This document shows, in pieces, positions 38,799 through 49,893 of a stretch of DNA of 64,000 nucleotides. The position numbers and the translations under genes are program-made. The first letter of the stretch is position 1. Every line of letters begins with the position of its first letter. The notes under the pieces were generated by a model that was not told the DNA's origin, did no database searches, and was given only the letters and a program-made list of their open reading frames with translations. Source of the DNA: Cladorrhinum sp. PSN259 (lineage: Eukaryota; Ascomycota; Sordariomycetes; Sordariales; Podosporaceae); the NCBI GenBank assembly GCA_033725935.1, contig MU867088.1:401041-465040 (forward strand). Direction: 5' to 3'.

Positions 38799-40156
38799 GT
38801 TGTCTCTCCCTCTGGCGCGCAATGATAGGTTTCACAGGCAGTGGCACCGACGAGGTTGATCAAACCAAAGCTTCAAGGAGAGCGGGAGCCAGGCAGATAT
38901 TTATCCACGGCTTAAATTGGAATCAGGTTCGCCACATTCTTTTTCGCTTTCGCTACCTGCATCTCGGGCATGGCAGACGACACCGACGGTGTAGATCTCA
39001 TGCCTATTTTGGTTTTTCCCCTGCCGATTCTGCAGCCCACCCAGTAACACAAAAAATAAAGCTGTGCCAGACCCAGCATCAGACGAAAGTGGTCGTCGAT
39101 GGTAACACAGAAGGGCCGTTTCAACCATGCCGGTGGAAACCAGTCGACCTCGATGATTCCTTGGCACATGTTTTCCAGCATCAGTGCTGGAGAAGACTCC
39201 TCCTCCCCAAGATCTCGTCAGTGGATATGATTCCCTATGGGAAACAATCGGTTTGGGTCGTATTGAACCCCAAGATCTCCCCGCCTCTTCTCGCTTGACG
39301 GCCTTCGATTGGCTCATTCCCCACAGCAGCGTAGTATTGCAAGCGGGGATCGTACCGCGGCCCGACAGGAACACCGTTGAACTCCATGCAAGCCATCAAA
39401 GGGCCGAATGTAGCCCTGAAAGATCACGGTCAGAAACCCATCATGGTTATTCCGACCGCCGCCAAGATGCCGCAAGGGCAGTCCGTGGCTCCACGATCGG
39501 CCGGGGAAGCCATCTCTTGACATAGTGTATAATCAGGGGCGTCCAAAGTCAATAATGTGACATCATGCCGCCGAGTTGCGGAAGCTTTTAGGGAGTCGAG
39601 AGGGGAAGTGAAAGGCGAAAAAGCGAAATTCCGGGTATGTCCTGAAGAGTAGACAACAACACCACTTCAACCTTCCTGTACAGGTATCGAGTTTCGAGAG
39701 CGCCCACTTGATATTGGTATCGTGGCCCCTAGTCTAGAAAACTTTTCAAGTCAACAGCATCACAGAACAAAGTTGGAGTTTCTTGATCCTAGCGACATAA
39801 TCCCTGATCTCAATAAAGGTAGTATATTTACATTCACAATACTTAACAACGAAAACAACAGTGAAAGCAAGTCCCACAATATCGCCGTGGATACAAGGCC
39901 GCTAGTCCATGCAAGGTCAAAAATAAAATCACAAGAGCCTCTTCCCATTCGATGCATTTCCGTCCGATACCGTCCCCGAACCCCGTTCCATGATTTACCC
40001 GAGAGCGCCGTACCACTTGCAAGCCTTTTCCCCTAAAAAGAAAGCAAAAAGGTGAAAAAATAATGCTGTCTTGAATCCCACATAGTGATGCTCGTGTACA
40101 TAGGAAACTTAACGCCTCAACAGATATCATAATCTCTCCTCCTCGACAGCCAACAA
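38799..40156. other. GH31 promoter / intergenic
   Basis: Upstream region of the glucosidase and 3' flank of the caspase-like gene. No supported gene. Confidence 0.5.
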
Positions 40157-42972
40157 TCAGTCAACGTCCATACTATCTACCATCGGCAGCGTTATCGCTA
40201 CGGTTATGGATGGATCGTCATCTTCTTGCTGTTTGTTGTCTTCCGCGACAAACGTGCTATTGTCGCTGTTGTCGTTGTTGTTGGTAGTGGTGTTGGTGTT
40301 GTTATGGTTGTTGCTGTTGGTTGTTTCCTTCTCGACCGAAAAGGGGCCAATTCCGGTGGTGAGTCTGTACTCACCGTCATCTAGACGCTCGATAATCCCT
40401 TCTTCCAGAGCCCACTGAGACAACATGCGGTCGACTCCCATTTGAGCAGCCTCCCCCTTTTCCATGTGCCGACCGACGTGCTCCGTCCATTCATCCCAAG
40501 ACCCAGCACCCTCAAAGACACTCTGGCAATCGGCCATGGGACAGGCTGATCGTTGGGGCGGTTGCCTACGAATGACGAGACAAGATGATTGCATCTCCTT
40601 GACATGAGCTTCCCACTCCTGTTGGAGCTTGCTGTCAGTCTTGGTGAGTGCCTTTTTGATGGAGAATGGAGCATGCATCCGACGCAAATGTTGAGTGAAG
40701 AGATCCTTGCGGTTAAACTCGTTCCCCTTTCCCTCTCCACTGCCCTGGGGACAAGAGGAGCATCGGTAGTATGTGAGGCACAAATGTTGAGAGGCAATGT
40801 GCCTTTTCCACTCATTTTTGGACCCGAAAGTGCTGGTGCACCCAGCAAATGAGAAGGCACAAGGGAAAGGCCTGGTATGGGCTGCCGCGATGTGCTTCCT
40901 CAGCGACGAAGAGTCCTTGAATGGAGCGTGACTACAGTGGTTGCAGCGGGTCTCTTGTTTGGGAGTCTGCTTCTGCAGCGGTCTGCGCGCCTTGGCTTTA
41001 TTTGTGGGTGTCCCATGTTCAGGTGTATAGTGAATCTCGTCGGCCGTGGCAACGACGACATCAAGCGGAGAACTGGGATCCAGAGGATGTCTCACAGCAA
41101 TGGTATCGCCTACTCGTGTATGCTCGTCATCGCTAACGTGACGGACGTGACTGACGTGACTCAATGCCTTGAGCTGTTCTGCAGCCTCCTTCATCTCGGC
41201 CGATTCCTCGACTTCCTCCTTGAGTGGCCCCGCGGGCCCCTGGCTTGGACTGGCCTGTGGCATGGCAGAGGCACCGTTGGTGGTAGCGACCGGGGGACGG
41301 CGTCCCGCTTGGCGCGCTGGCGTTTGAGCTTCTTGTGGGATGGGGGCAAAATGCGCTTCCTGCTCTGGTCGAGGAAAAGGTTGGCTATCCTTGAGTGGGA
41401 CGCGTGCTGGCTCGGGCATCACACGATTATCCCTTTCCTCGACATCCTTTACCGGTGGTGGGGGAGCGTTGGCAGCAGAATTTACCAGTCGCTGGTAAAG
41501 GTGGATCATGTTGTGTGAACCAATGGTACCAAGGAAGCAGCAGACTTTATCATGTTGAACAATGTTCCACACGGAGTGCGGCATTGAGATCAAGAGCATG
41601 GTGGGAGGACCCAGGAACATGCCCTCGACGGTGATTTTGGACGCGGCCGGGGGTGTGTTATGAAGCCACTGGTTGAAGAAGGTCATGTCAGGGCTTGCTT
41701 CGCCGACAAATGTGGTGCACACAAGCACTCTGGGTTCGTCAAATGTCAGGTCTACAACCTCCTCGGAGCTGAGCGGCTGGTCCTCGCCGTTGGCTTTCCA
41801 GCCATTCTGAGGGTCTGCTTCCGCTGACTGAGGAGGGGACTCGAGCTGGGCTGCCTTTGGATCTATTGGGACGAGAATAATTCCAGGACCTTTTGGATGT
41901 GTCAGGCTGAAGAGTGCGGGCGTCCTCTCAGGACCCACAAACTGCTTGGTAGTCCCATTGGTCAGCCTTGCGATGGCCTGGGCGGTTTCCTGCTGCCTCT
42001 GTTGTCGAAGGTCGTCAAACAGTTTCTGAACACTGAATGGTCGACTGGGCGCGCTGAGCTTTTGGAGGGTCTCAGTCAGCGAAGCTGTGAAAGAGCGGGT
42101 CCCCGGCTCCAGACCGCTTTGATCGGGAGTATAAGCTGCAATGACCTGCTTCGCAACATTGTTGCCAGCCAGGGGAGCATTGGGAATGGCGCAAGAGTCA
42201 ATCAGCAAGAGAATCTCGGACTGCGCTTCCTCAAAAAAGCACCGAACACCATCCCACTTTAACTTGGCAGCATCCTCGCGAGCATTACTGAGACAGGGTT
42301 AGTCAACGTAAAGTTTGTCAGATCACCTTCAGCCGCATGGAACGCACCTCGCCCAGTATAGTTGGTTATCGGGACCGACATAACCATGTCCAGCATAGTA
42401 TATAATCAAGAGATGATCCGGGTCTGCCTTGTCCAAAAATGGCGCCATCTGGACGCCAAGTTTACTCGTAGGATTTGGCGCTGTGGGAATAGCCCATTTA
42501 TCCGTGTGATAGTTGTACCGCTCGCGGAACACCTTCTCCAAGGCTAGCATATCTGGCTCGACCGACGTGTCATCCTCCCATCGCAACATGAGAACCGAGA
42601 CACTGTTGTGGTGTGGCTTCAAAGTCCGCTGATAAATGTGCAAGGCAGCATCTTGGAGATGGCGCGCAAAGGCCTCGAACTCGTGGCGCTCGGGGAACGG
42701 GGCTTCGGCAGACGCATAATGCTGGGGCGGGATCTGTTGTTGGAGGAGAAACAGAGTTAGTCTCGCTGCTAGGATAATAATATGCCAAAGACTTGAACAT
42801 GACATACATCGCCCTGTGGATAAGCATGTGAAAGGGGTTGGCCTTGTGGTTGCTGTTGTTGTGGAAGAGCTGCTGGTATCGTCGCTGGGGTTGCCGGGAG
42901 AGGTGGATGGGCGGCGGCGGGAGGATCAGGAACTTTTGGTGCAAGCCTCCTGCGCTTTGACGAGGGCTCCAT
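40157..42972 (-). CDS. Caspase-like fold fused to C2H2 zinc fingers
   Basis: Three exons (42972-42808, 42733-42348 and 42287-40157) give 893 residues; both introns (74 and 60 bp) keep phase. The N-terminus is basic then Pro/Gln-rich (MEPSSKRRRLAPK), a likely nuclear signal. Residues 95-330 resemble a peptidase C14 (caspase/metacaspase) core. YYAGHG places a candidate catalytic His at 171, and ILLLIDSCA places a candidate Cys at 216, at the ends of predicted core strands. The second intron falls between the two residues. After a low-complexity linker come four C2H2-type fingers at about 632-654, 660-685, 693-722 and 766-791. An Asn-rich stretch near 840 and an acidic tail follow. Protease activity is unproven. 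A nuclear DNA-binding protein with a caspase-like module is the simplest reading. Confidence 0.85.
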
Positions 42973-44781
42973 GGCTCGATCTCGAGGCTACGAATGGGAT
43001 GCCGAGAGGGTTGGGCAGACGAATTGGGGAAGCAAAATGAGAAATCGAGAGACCGACACCACCGAGATAGAAACGGGGAGAGCTGGAAGCGGAAAGCTGG
43101 AAGCGGAAAGCTGGACGAGAGAAGACCACCACCCAACAAGCTTGCGTAAATGCAGTGCAGTGCCGAGAAAGTGCTGCTGGTGTGATCAAAACATCAGGAA
43201 TTGAACACTGGAGACAAAAAAGGGATAAAAAATAACACTCCAATCACTTCGAAGGAAAGCCTTGCAGTGTGAAAGGAGGCGAATTGATCGCGACAATCGG
43301 AAAGACACAGAGAGTCGAGTCGGGTGGTGTGTGTATGGGAGACGAAAGATACAGTGGAGGTATGTAGGTGAGGGTGAGGCCTGGGGGAAGGACTGGCAGG
43401 CCCTGGCTGGGCTAGGCGGGTAGGTGGGCGAATGGTGGGCGAATGGGCGGGCACAGCCTTCCAGGTGCTGCGTGTCGGGTGCGTTGTGTGTGTCCGTGCC
43501 GGGCCTTCAGAGCTGGCGACGAAGGGCCACTCGCTCGGCTCTAGCCTTGTGAAATGGGTATGCGGGGTTCTGATTGGCGCATCAAAGACTCGGCTTTTCT
43601 CACTGTTGTGAACTTTCTGCGACCAAAATGGGCCGGGGAGCGGGGATTGCGGGGCTGGAATTCTGCCTCGTCCATTCACAGTGCCAGCCAGGTGGAGAGC
43701 ACGGGCACAACTGGCACGACCTGGCGAACCTTGGTTTCCAGCTTCTCCATCATTTTGACTTTTTTTTTTTTTTTTTCAATTTGGACGATAATTCTCGGAA
43801 TTGGTCTTGTTCATTTTTATCAGTACCGATCCTAGTTTCCATCTTATCCATGAGGAATTTTGAGTTCTGTTATTCCATTCCATCCCGATGAATTGATTGA
43901 TGGATACATGGAGATGGATCGGATCGGGGTCGCTTCCATGCTTCGGCAGCGGGGAGGAAATGCCCAGATGTTGATGAATCCTGCCCAGAATGCAGCGGAG
44001 GATCTCTCTCTTCCGTCACTCATACCTAGGTCAAAACGGCCACGATCCATGCGTCTCTGCCCAACCTCCTCGCTCATCCCCCGGGGAAACAAGACTACTG
44101 CGAAGGTACGGGAATACTGGGCAGTACAGCAGGACAACAAATTGAACAAATCAGCAGCTCAGGACGCATCAGGCCGACAACGGGTCATGCATGCTGCGTC
44201 TTGTCGGCCTTCTCATTGGAAGTTGTCAGCCTTCTGCAGCTCTGCTGCAACATACCCCGACATGATTGGCACAAGTCAGCCATTGCAAGATGTTCCTGTA
44301 AGAAAAATCGCTCCACTTTCTTTAAAGGTTACCCAGGGGGAGCGGGCCAGCCACAAATCTTTCCTCCCTCTCCGTCTCTTCTCTCTCTCTTTTCTCTTCG
44401 CACTCCATTCCACATTGTGTTACATTCTCATCCGTCTATCGTCTCTCTCAACGGTTGGCTGAACAAGGCGTACCGTTAATGTAACCCGCAGATGCTTCCC
44501 TCTTCATTGCCGCGCGATCCTCAACATGATGGTTATAATTATTAAATTGCTTTCAGAGTGACATTCAGCTCCTGTGGCTGAAAACAGTGATGCATTATTT
44601 CGTCTTTTGGTTGGACTACTTCCATATTGGGGTCAAAAAGAGGGCAACAACACCACGGCTGCTGCAGATGCCGATCTGTTCATGCATCTCTTTTTGTTGT
44701 ACATTTGTCACCTGAGTCTCTCTGTGTCTGTGTTCGTTCGCCTCGGCTTCGGCTGACGGTGAGATCGATGCTGGGCCTGGT
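42973..44781. other. Intergenic, no supported gene
   Basis: Promoter region of the caspase-like gene and 3' flank of the MATE gene. It holds a poly-T run near 43760-43775 and CT-rich DNA near 44350-44460. Frames of about 200 codons here (43860-44462) have no recognisable features. Confidence 0.5.
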
Positions 44782-46329
44782 CTACACCGACTCAGCACCA
44801 CCCACTGGTCTGTGCCGTCCATCGGCATCAGCTTCGCCATTAGCGGCGCCTAGCCCTCCAGCCTCTAACCTCGCCATAGCCCGCTTGACCTCGGTTTCCC
44901 AGTTGCTCATGCCGACAATAACCCATTCCAGAGCTCCCACAAGATACAGCGCGACACACTGTCCGACCCATAAGCCGACGAGCCCCCAACCGTGAAAGGC
45001 GAGGTAGATGCCTCCTGGCAGAGCGCCGCAGTAGTATGAGATGACATTGACCACGGCGCCCACCCATTGACGGCCCATTCCTCGCAGTGCGCCGCCGCAG
45101 GAACCGTTTAACCCGTCGGCAATCTGGAACAGTGCGACGTACGGCATCACCTCGGCCACAAGCTGTACGACACTTTCGTCGTCGTTGAAGATGCGCCCAA
45201 AGACATTGCGAGAGGCCATCAAGGCCGTCAGTATCAAGGCTCCCGCAATGGTGCTGAGTATCGCAGCAGAATGGGCCGCCCTCGCTGCTTCGACGGGTTT
45301 CCTTGCCCCCAACAAGTTTCCCACCCTCGCCGACGCAGCCACCCCCAGACCGAAGGGCACCGTATTTATGATCTGATCAGCAGTCATAATAACGCTCTGC
45401 GCGGCAAGAGGAATTGTGCCCAACCTCCCAGCGGCGAGAGCAACAATCTCAAAAGCCCACCACTCGGTGCCAACATGTATAACGCCCATAAACGCCAGCT
45501 TCGCAAAGGGACCCATGTGCTCGGCAGCTCTCCTCAGATCTACTCCTCCCCAGCATTCTTTTCCCTTGACAAATCTCGCATAGCCGACCAGCAACAAAAA
45601 CGAGATCCAATAACAGACTCCGGTAGCTATCGGGGCGCCATTTAATCCCATGTCCAGTCGGTAGATCAACAACCAGTTGAGCAGAGCGTTAAGCGGCGAA
45701 GTGATGAGCAGCACATAAGTACCCGGCCGGTAGATCTCTTGGGCCTGTAGATACTTCTTCATCGCCTCAAACCAGACGTAACCCAATCCTCCGGGTATCA
45801 AGCACTGCAGAAACCTGGCGCTCTGCACGCAGATGTATTCCTCTTGGCCCAGAGCCCTGAACAAGTGTTCGGAGAAGGTCCATATTACTGCCACGACGGC
45901 GTAGAATCCCGAGAGAACTAAAAGACCGCGCTGCAGGAGGAGGCCGAGGTCGTGTCTGTTTGAGGAACCGGTGAAGCTGCTTGATGCGAGCGTGTCGAGC
46001 GCTGTTGTGCCGCCCAGGGCAATGAGCCAAGCGGTGGCCATGGCGAACATGTAGGAAAAGGCCGCCGTGGCGAGTGCTTCGGGGGATAAACGACCGACGA
46101 TGAGGACCGAGATTGTTTGGAGCGAGTTTTGGAGGGTGTAGGCGAGGATTATGGGGATGGAGGTCTTAGTGAGGAAGAGCAGTTCGGAGAGCCATGTCGT
46201 GAGATTGGAGTGAGGGAATGGGAGCAGGGAGGTTTCGGCTGTTTCGTGGTCTGTTGAAGAGGAGTGTGTTGAGGGTGGTTTGGCGAGGAGGGACGTTCGT
46301 TCATGAGGTGGTGGTGGTTGTGCTGGCAT
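44782..46329 (-). CDS. MATE-family multidrug/organic cation efflux transporter
   Basis: Single exon of 515 residues with an ATG at 46329. The N-terminal ~45 residues are Ser/Thr/His-rich and cytosolic. About 12 hydrophobic segments follow in the two-fold MATE pattern. Characteristic stretches are PIILAYTLQNSLQTISVLIV (helix 1), the GxxTALDTLASSSFTG region after helix 2 (family ALxTxxxQaxGa), IPLAAQSVIMTADQIINTVP and GLGVAASARVGNLLGA in the second half. MATE proteins export drugs or metabolites using proton or sodium gradients, at the plasma or vacuolar membrane. The length (about 450-550) is usual and no truncation is seen. The substrate is unknown and no biosynthetic cluster lies next to it. 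Confidence 0.95.
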   Translation of the reverse strand: MPAQPPPPHERTSLLAKPPSTHSSSTDHETAETSLLPFPHSNLTTWLSELLFLTKTSIPIILAYTLQNSLQTISVLIVGRLSPEALATAAFSYMFAMATAWLIALGGTTALDTLASSSFTGSSNRHDLGLLLQRGLLVLSGFYAVVAVIWTFSEHLFRALGQEEYICVQSARFLQCLIPGGLGYVWFEAMKKYLQAQEIYRPGTYVLLITSPLNALLNWLLIYRLDMGLNGAPIATGVCYWISFLLLVGYARFVKGKECWGGVDLRRAAEHMGPFAKLAFMGVIHVGTEWWAFEIVALAAGRLGTIPLAAQSVIMTADQIINTVPFGLGVAASARVGNLLGARKPVEAARAAHSAAILSTIAGALILTALMASRNVFGRIFNDDESVVQLVAEVMPYVALFQIADGLNGSCGGALRGMGRQWVGAVVNVISYYCGALPGGIYLAFHGWGLVGLWVGQCVALYLVGALEWVIVGMSNWETEVKRAMARLEAGGLGAANGEADADGRHRPVGGAESV

Positions 46330-48426
46330 TTCGAAGGTGAGGAAGTAGGTGAGGATGAGGAGGAAAGGTGAGGACGGTCAGATTCAGGGGCCCAGGAAGA
46401 AGACAGGAAGTGCAACTGGCATCCGTAAATGGAATCTGGGACTCATGGTATCTTTGTCGCCACCCACTCATCAGACAAAACTGATAACAAGTCCCACGCC
46501 GGCAGTGGTTCATCCTCTGCAACTTCGTCTCAGACTTGAAGCAAGATAAGCTCGATCAACACCAAGATTACATTGCAAAAATGGTCTGTGGCAGGCATTG
46601 GTAGCTGGTGTGAGGTAACAGTGGGAGGGAGTAAAGACGATGATGCAGGTAAACATTATCTCCGTTCACAACGGCCACCAATGGCGAATTGATGATAGGG
46701 GCCTACATATGTAAGTTGTATGCATGATGCAACCATTGGGAGTTTAGAGATTTTGGTGATAAGTTTTGCAAATCCGTGGGATGTCGATGCAGGCCTAGTG
46801 GTGATTCGTCTCGATGCTATTTGGATTGGGGGTGGCAATGAGTAAACAAACCCTTTTTCTCCCCATCTTGGACTTTGTCTTTTGTATTCTATTATTGAGG
46901 TCTTTTTCTCCTCCTTACTTTTTGCAGACAAACAACTTTTTTCTCATAGGGAATAAATAGCCCGATCAAGATGTGTTTTTTATATATATATCAACCGTAT
47001 CAAACATGCACCAGCCAATCCCACTTGCCTCTCCACAAAAAAAGTGAAGCAATTGGTTGGTAAACCCGGTTCTAGCAGATGCACCTTGTTATCTGAAGCC
47101 AATCCCATTGCCAATCCAATCGAATAACGTAACAAGGGTTTTCTTTCCAATCAGTCAATGATGCTTACTCTCTTTTTTGATGTCTTTGCAGTTATCCTTC
47201 ACCAATGTCGCCATGCATTATGCATGAGAGACATACAGAGATTAAACGGTATTTATCTGAAAAGTTACGTAAAAAGACGGCATATGCAACTGCCAATAAA
47301 ACAAATTCGGATTTCCCTTTGGAGATGTCAATGGAACACACTTGGGAGGGGAAGAAGCAAAATAGGGCGTTGTCAGACAAACGTCGAGAATGAAAATCAT
47401 GGAGGTTTGGCTGGAACCAAAAAGCATTGGAACTCAATTGATCTTTCTTTGTTACCTATCTTTCCCCTCATCTCCTTTGGTTGGCTCCTACATGACGTCT
47501 GCCAAGCCTTTTTCGTTTTCTCTCTGAAGGACAATCACCACTTCCTAGTCGTCCAATATTTGTCAAAAGGAAAAGGGGTACTCGCTTCAACTAAACACTT
47601 GGTATGCTTTTCCGTTTGTTTATTTTCCATATTTCTTGCATGTTAGCTGGCGCCTTTGTCATTAGCAAACAGGTTACATACCTAGTGGTCTCTCGTGATT
47701 GTTTACTTTGATGCCAAGACATTAGCCAGCCCCTTTTCTAACAACGTCCTCACAAATATTCACATCACAAACGCATTCACAGTCATAGAGATAACATTCA
47801 TCCAAATAACAAACAATGCTTCGATTCATTGAGCAGATCTTAGGCAATGTCCAACCAAAGTTTGGATCGAAAGAGTTTGTGGCAAAAGACGTTGACTTGG
47901 ATTGTATATCGTTTGTCAATGATAGGTCATTTACCTAGACTATTACGGTTGGGATGAACAACATGGAAGCTCAAGAAGCCTACAATACACATTAGCACAT
48001 ACACATACTCAATATACAACCAAGAAGTCTTCAAAGAGACACACAGACAAAGAAATGAATGACATATAAGAACAGACAGACATGGCCATCTCAGAAAAAC
48101 CACAACACCAACATCAACACCATCAACACCACGACAGCCTCAGAGACACCACACTCATCACGTCTGCAAGAAGGGACTCAGTAGTACAAAAAGCAGGCCA
48201 CGAAGGCAGCAAAAAAAAACTTGCATAGGCGTACACGGACACAGATAGGTCGAGCTTGAAACCTGCCCATTCGGGTAACCGCTCTGTTGAGACACGGCGC
48301 TGCGGGGAAACTGGCAAAACCCGCAGCTACAGGGCTACTAACCGGGAGGCAGAGGCCAGATGAACACCCTCCCTGTTGCCTTCTGGTCCAAAAAACAAAA
48401 AAGCAAAACGCTATCTACACTATATA

Positions 48427-48550
48427 CACATCCATCACCCAACCCATATCCTACACATCCATCACCCAACCCATGATATCCTACACATCCATCACCCAAC
48501 CCACATCCTACGCATCCATCACCCAACCCATACCCTACACATCCATCCCC
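48427..48550. repeat. 27 bp minisatellite
   Basis: Four units plus a partial one of a 27 bp sequence whose core is CATCCATCACCCAACCCA. One unit carries a 3 bp insertion. No CRISPR-like spacers. Confidence 0.9.
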
Positions 48551-49335
48551 ATATATAGTACAACTTGATCCAATCCAGTCCCACGCCATCCGACATCCCG
48601 AACCTCCGGTCCTGCCCGATACACCAACAAGTCCCACCCCGAGTTCCTCCATCTAAACCAGAATATTCACCAAGCGAACCAGATCCGAAAGTCCAAGACC
48701 ACAAATCCTGAACCCAACACAATCCAGCCAACCCGATCCCTTGACATCCCAACTCAGATCCCAAAACCCGACATCAAACCATCGCTACCCAGAACCAAAA
48801 ACCCGAAATCCCAGACAACAGACCAAACAAAACCAAGTAACCGTGAAACCGTTAACCGTTAAGAAGAAACCGAAGAAAATCCATGGAACTGAACCGAAGA
48901 ACCAACACCAAAACCAAAGACCTGTTGCCTGAGCCGAGACCAAAACCCATCCGCCATAACAATCCCATCCGGGAACCAGTTCATCCCCCCCAGGATAAAA
49001 GAAATCTCCTAGCCCCAAGAACCCACACGGCCATGCCCCAAAATGATGATGATGATGATGTTGATCATGATGTTATTGTCTCTCACTGAACCCCCCCCGG
49101 TCAGACTTCTCGGTACCCACCCCGGTCAAGCTGCACAAGGCAAGATTCGACATCGGGGTACAGATCATCGCCACTCTCTATACAGTATGCTCCAGGGAGA
49201 GCGTACCGCCATCTTTGCAGACAGATCGAGAGTAAAAACGGCTTCTCACTGTAAGGTGTCGGGGAAATTCTTCATCATTCCGGGTGAGACACAGTAACCC
49301 ACAATGTGCTCAGAGTCACACAAAATCCCATCCCC

Positions 49336-49750
49336 CAGAAACCTGGAGGGAGCGCAACAAGAAGAGCCAGCAGAGAACCCACTGGACTTCAATTCCCCAG
49401 AACCCAAACCTCCAGTAACCTGGAGGGAGCGCAACAACAGAGTCAGCGGAGAACCCACCGAACTCTCATTCCCCAGAACCCAACCCTCCAGAAACCCGGA
49501 GGGAGCGCAACAAGAAGAGTCAGCAGAGAACCCACTGGACTTCCATTCCCCAGAAACCCTCAAGGAGCGCAGCAAGAAGAACCAGCAGAGAACCCACTGG
49601 ACTTCCATTCCCCAGAACCCAACCCTCCAGAAACCTGGAGGGAGCGCAACAACAGAGTCAGCGGAGAACCCACCGAACTCTCATCCCCTAGAACCCAAAC
49701 CCCCCAGAAACCCGGAGGGAGCGCAACAGAAAAGCCCCCAGAAACCCACT
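49336..49750. repeat. 77 bp minisatellite
   Basis: Six imperfect copies of a unit containing GGAGGGAGCGCAACAA, with core positions near 49345, 49422, 49498, 49563, 49637 and 49714. One spacing is shortened to about 65 bp. Two unit subtypes alternate (CACTGGACTTC versus CACCGAACTCTC). It lies about 150 bp downstream of the stop codon of the FG-motif gene. Confidence 0.88.
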
Positions 49751-49893
49751 TGATCAATCATCATCATCATCATGAACCCTCAAGAAACCCACAAAAAAGA
49801 GACCGTTTATAAACGCCAAACTTGCAAAGGAGAGAAAAAAAAACCGACCGATAAGACAAAGGTGCACCAAAAACGCCGAAACGCCGACCTCGC

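Larger units (their letters stand above)
46330..49893. other. Intergenic with two minisatellites and strand-asymmetric A/C DNA
   Basis: No supported gene. From 48.4 kb rightward the plus strand is unusually A- and C-rich for well over 1 kb. The two minisatellites there are listed separately. Frames across 49.3-49.8 kb are translations of the 77 bp repeat, not genes. Confidence 0.5.

Noticed and set aside
49304..49812. Repeat-rich proteins of 149-168 residues
   Set aside because: Overlapping open frames all arise from the 77 bp minisatellite; the unit length is not a multiple of three and composition is not protein-like.
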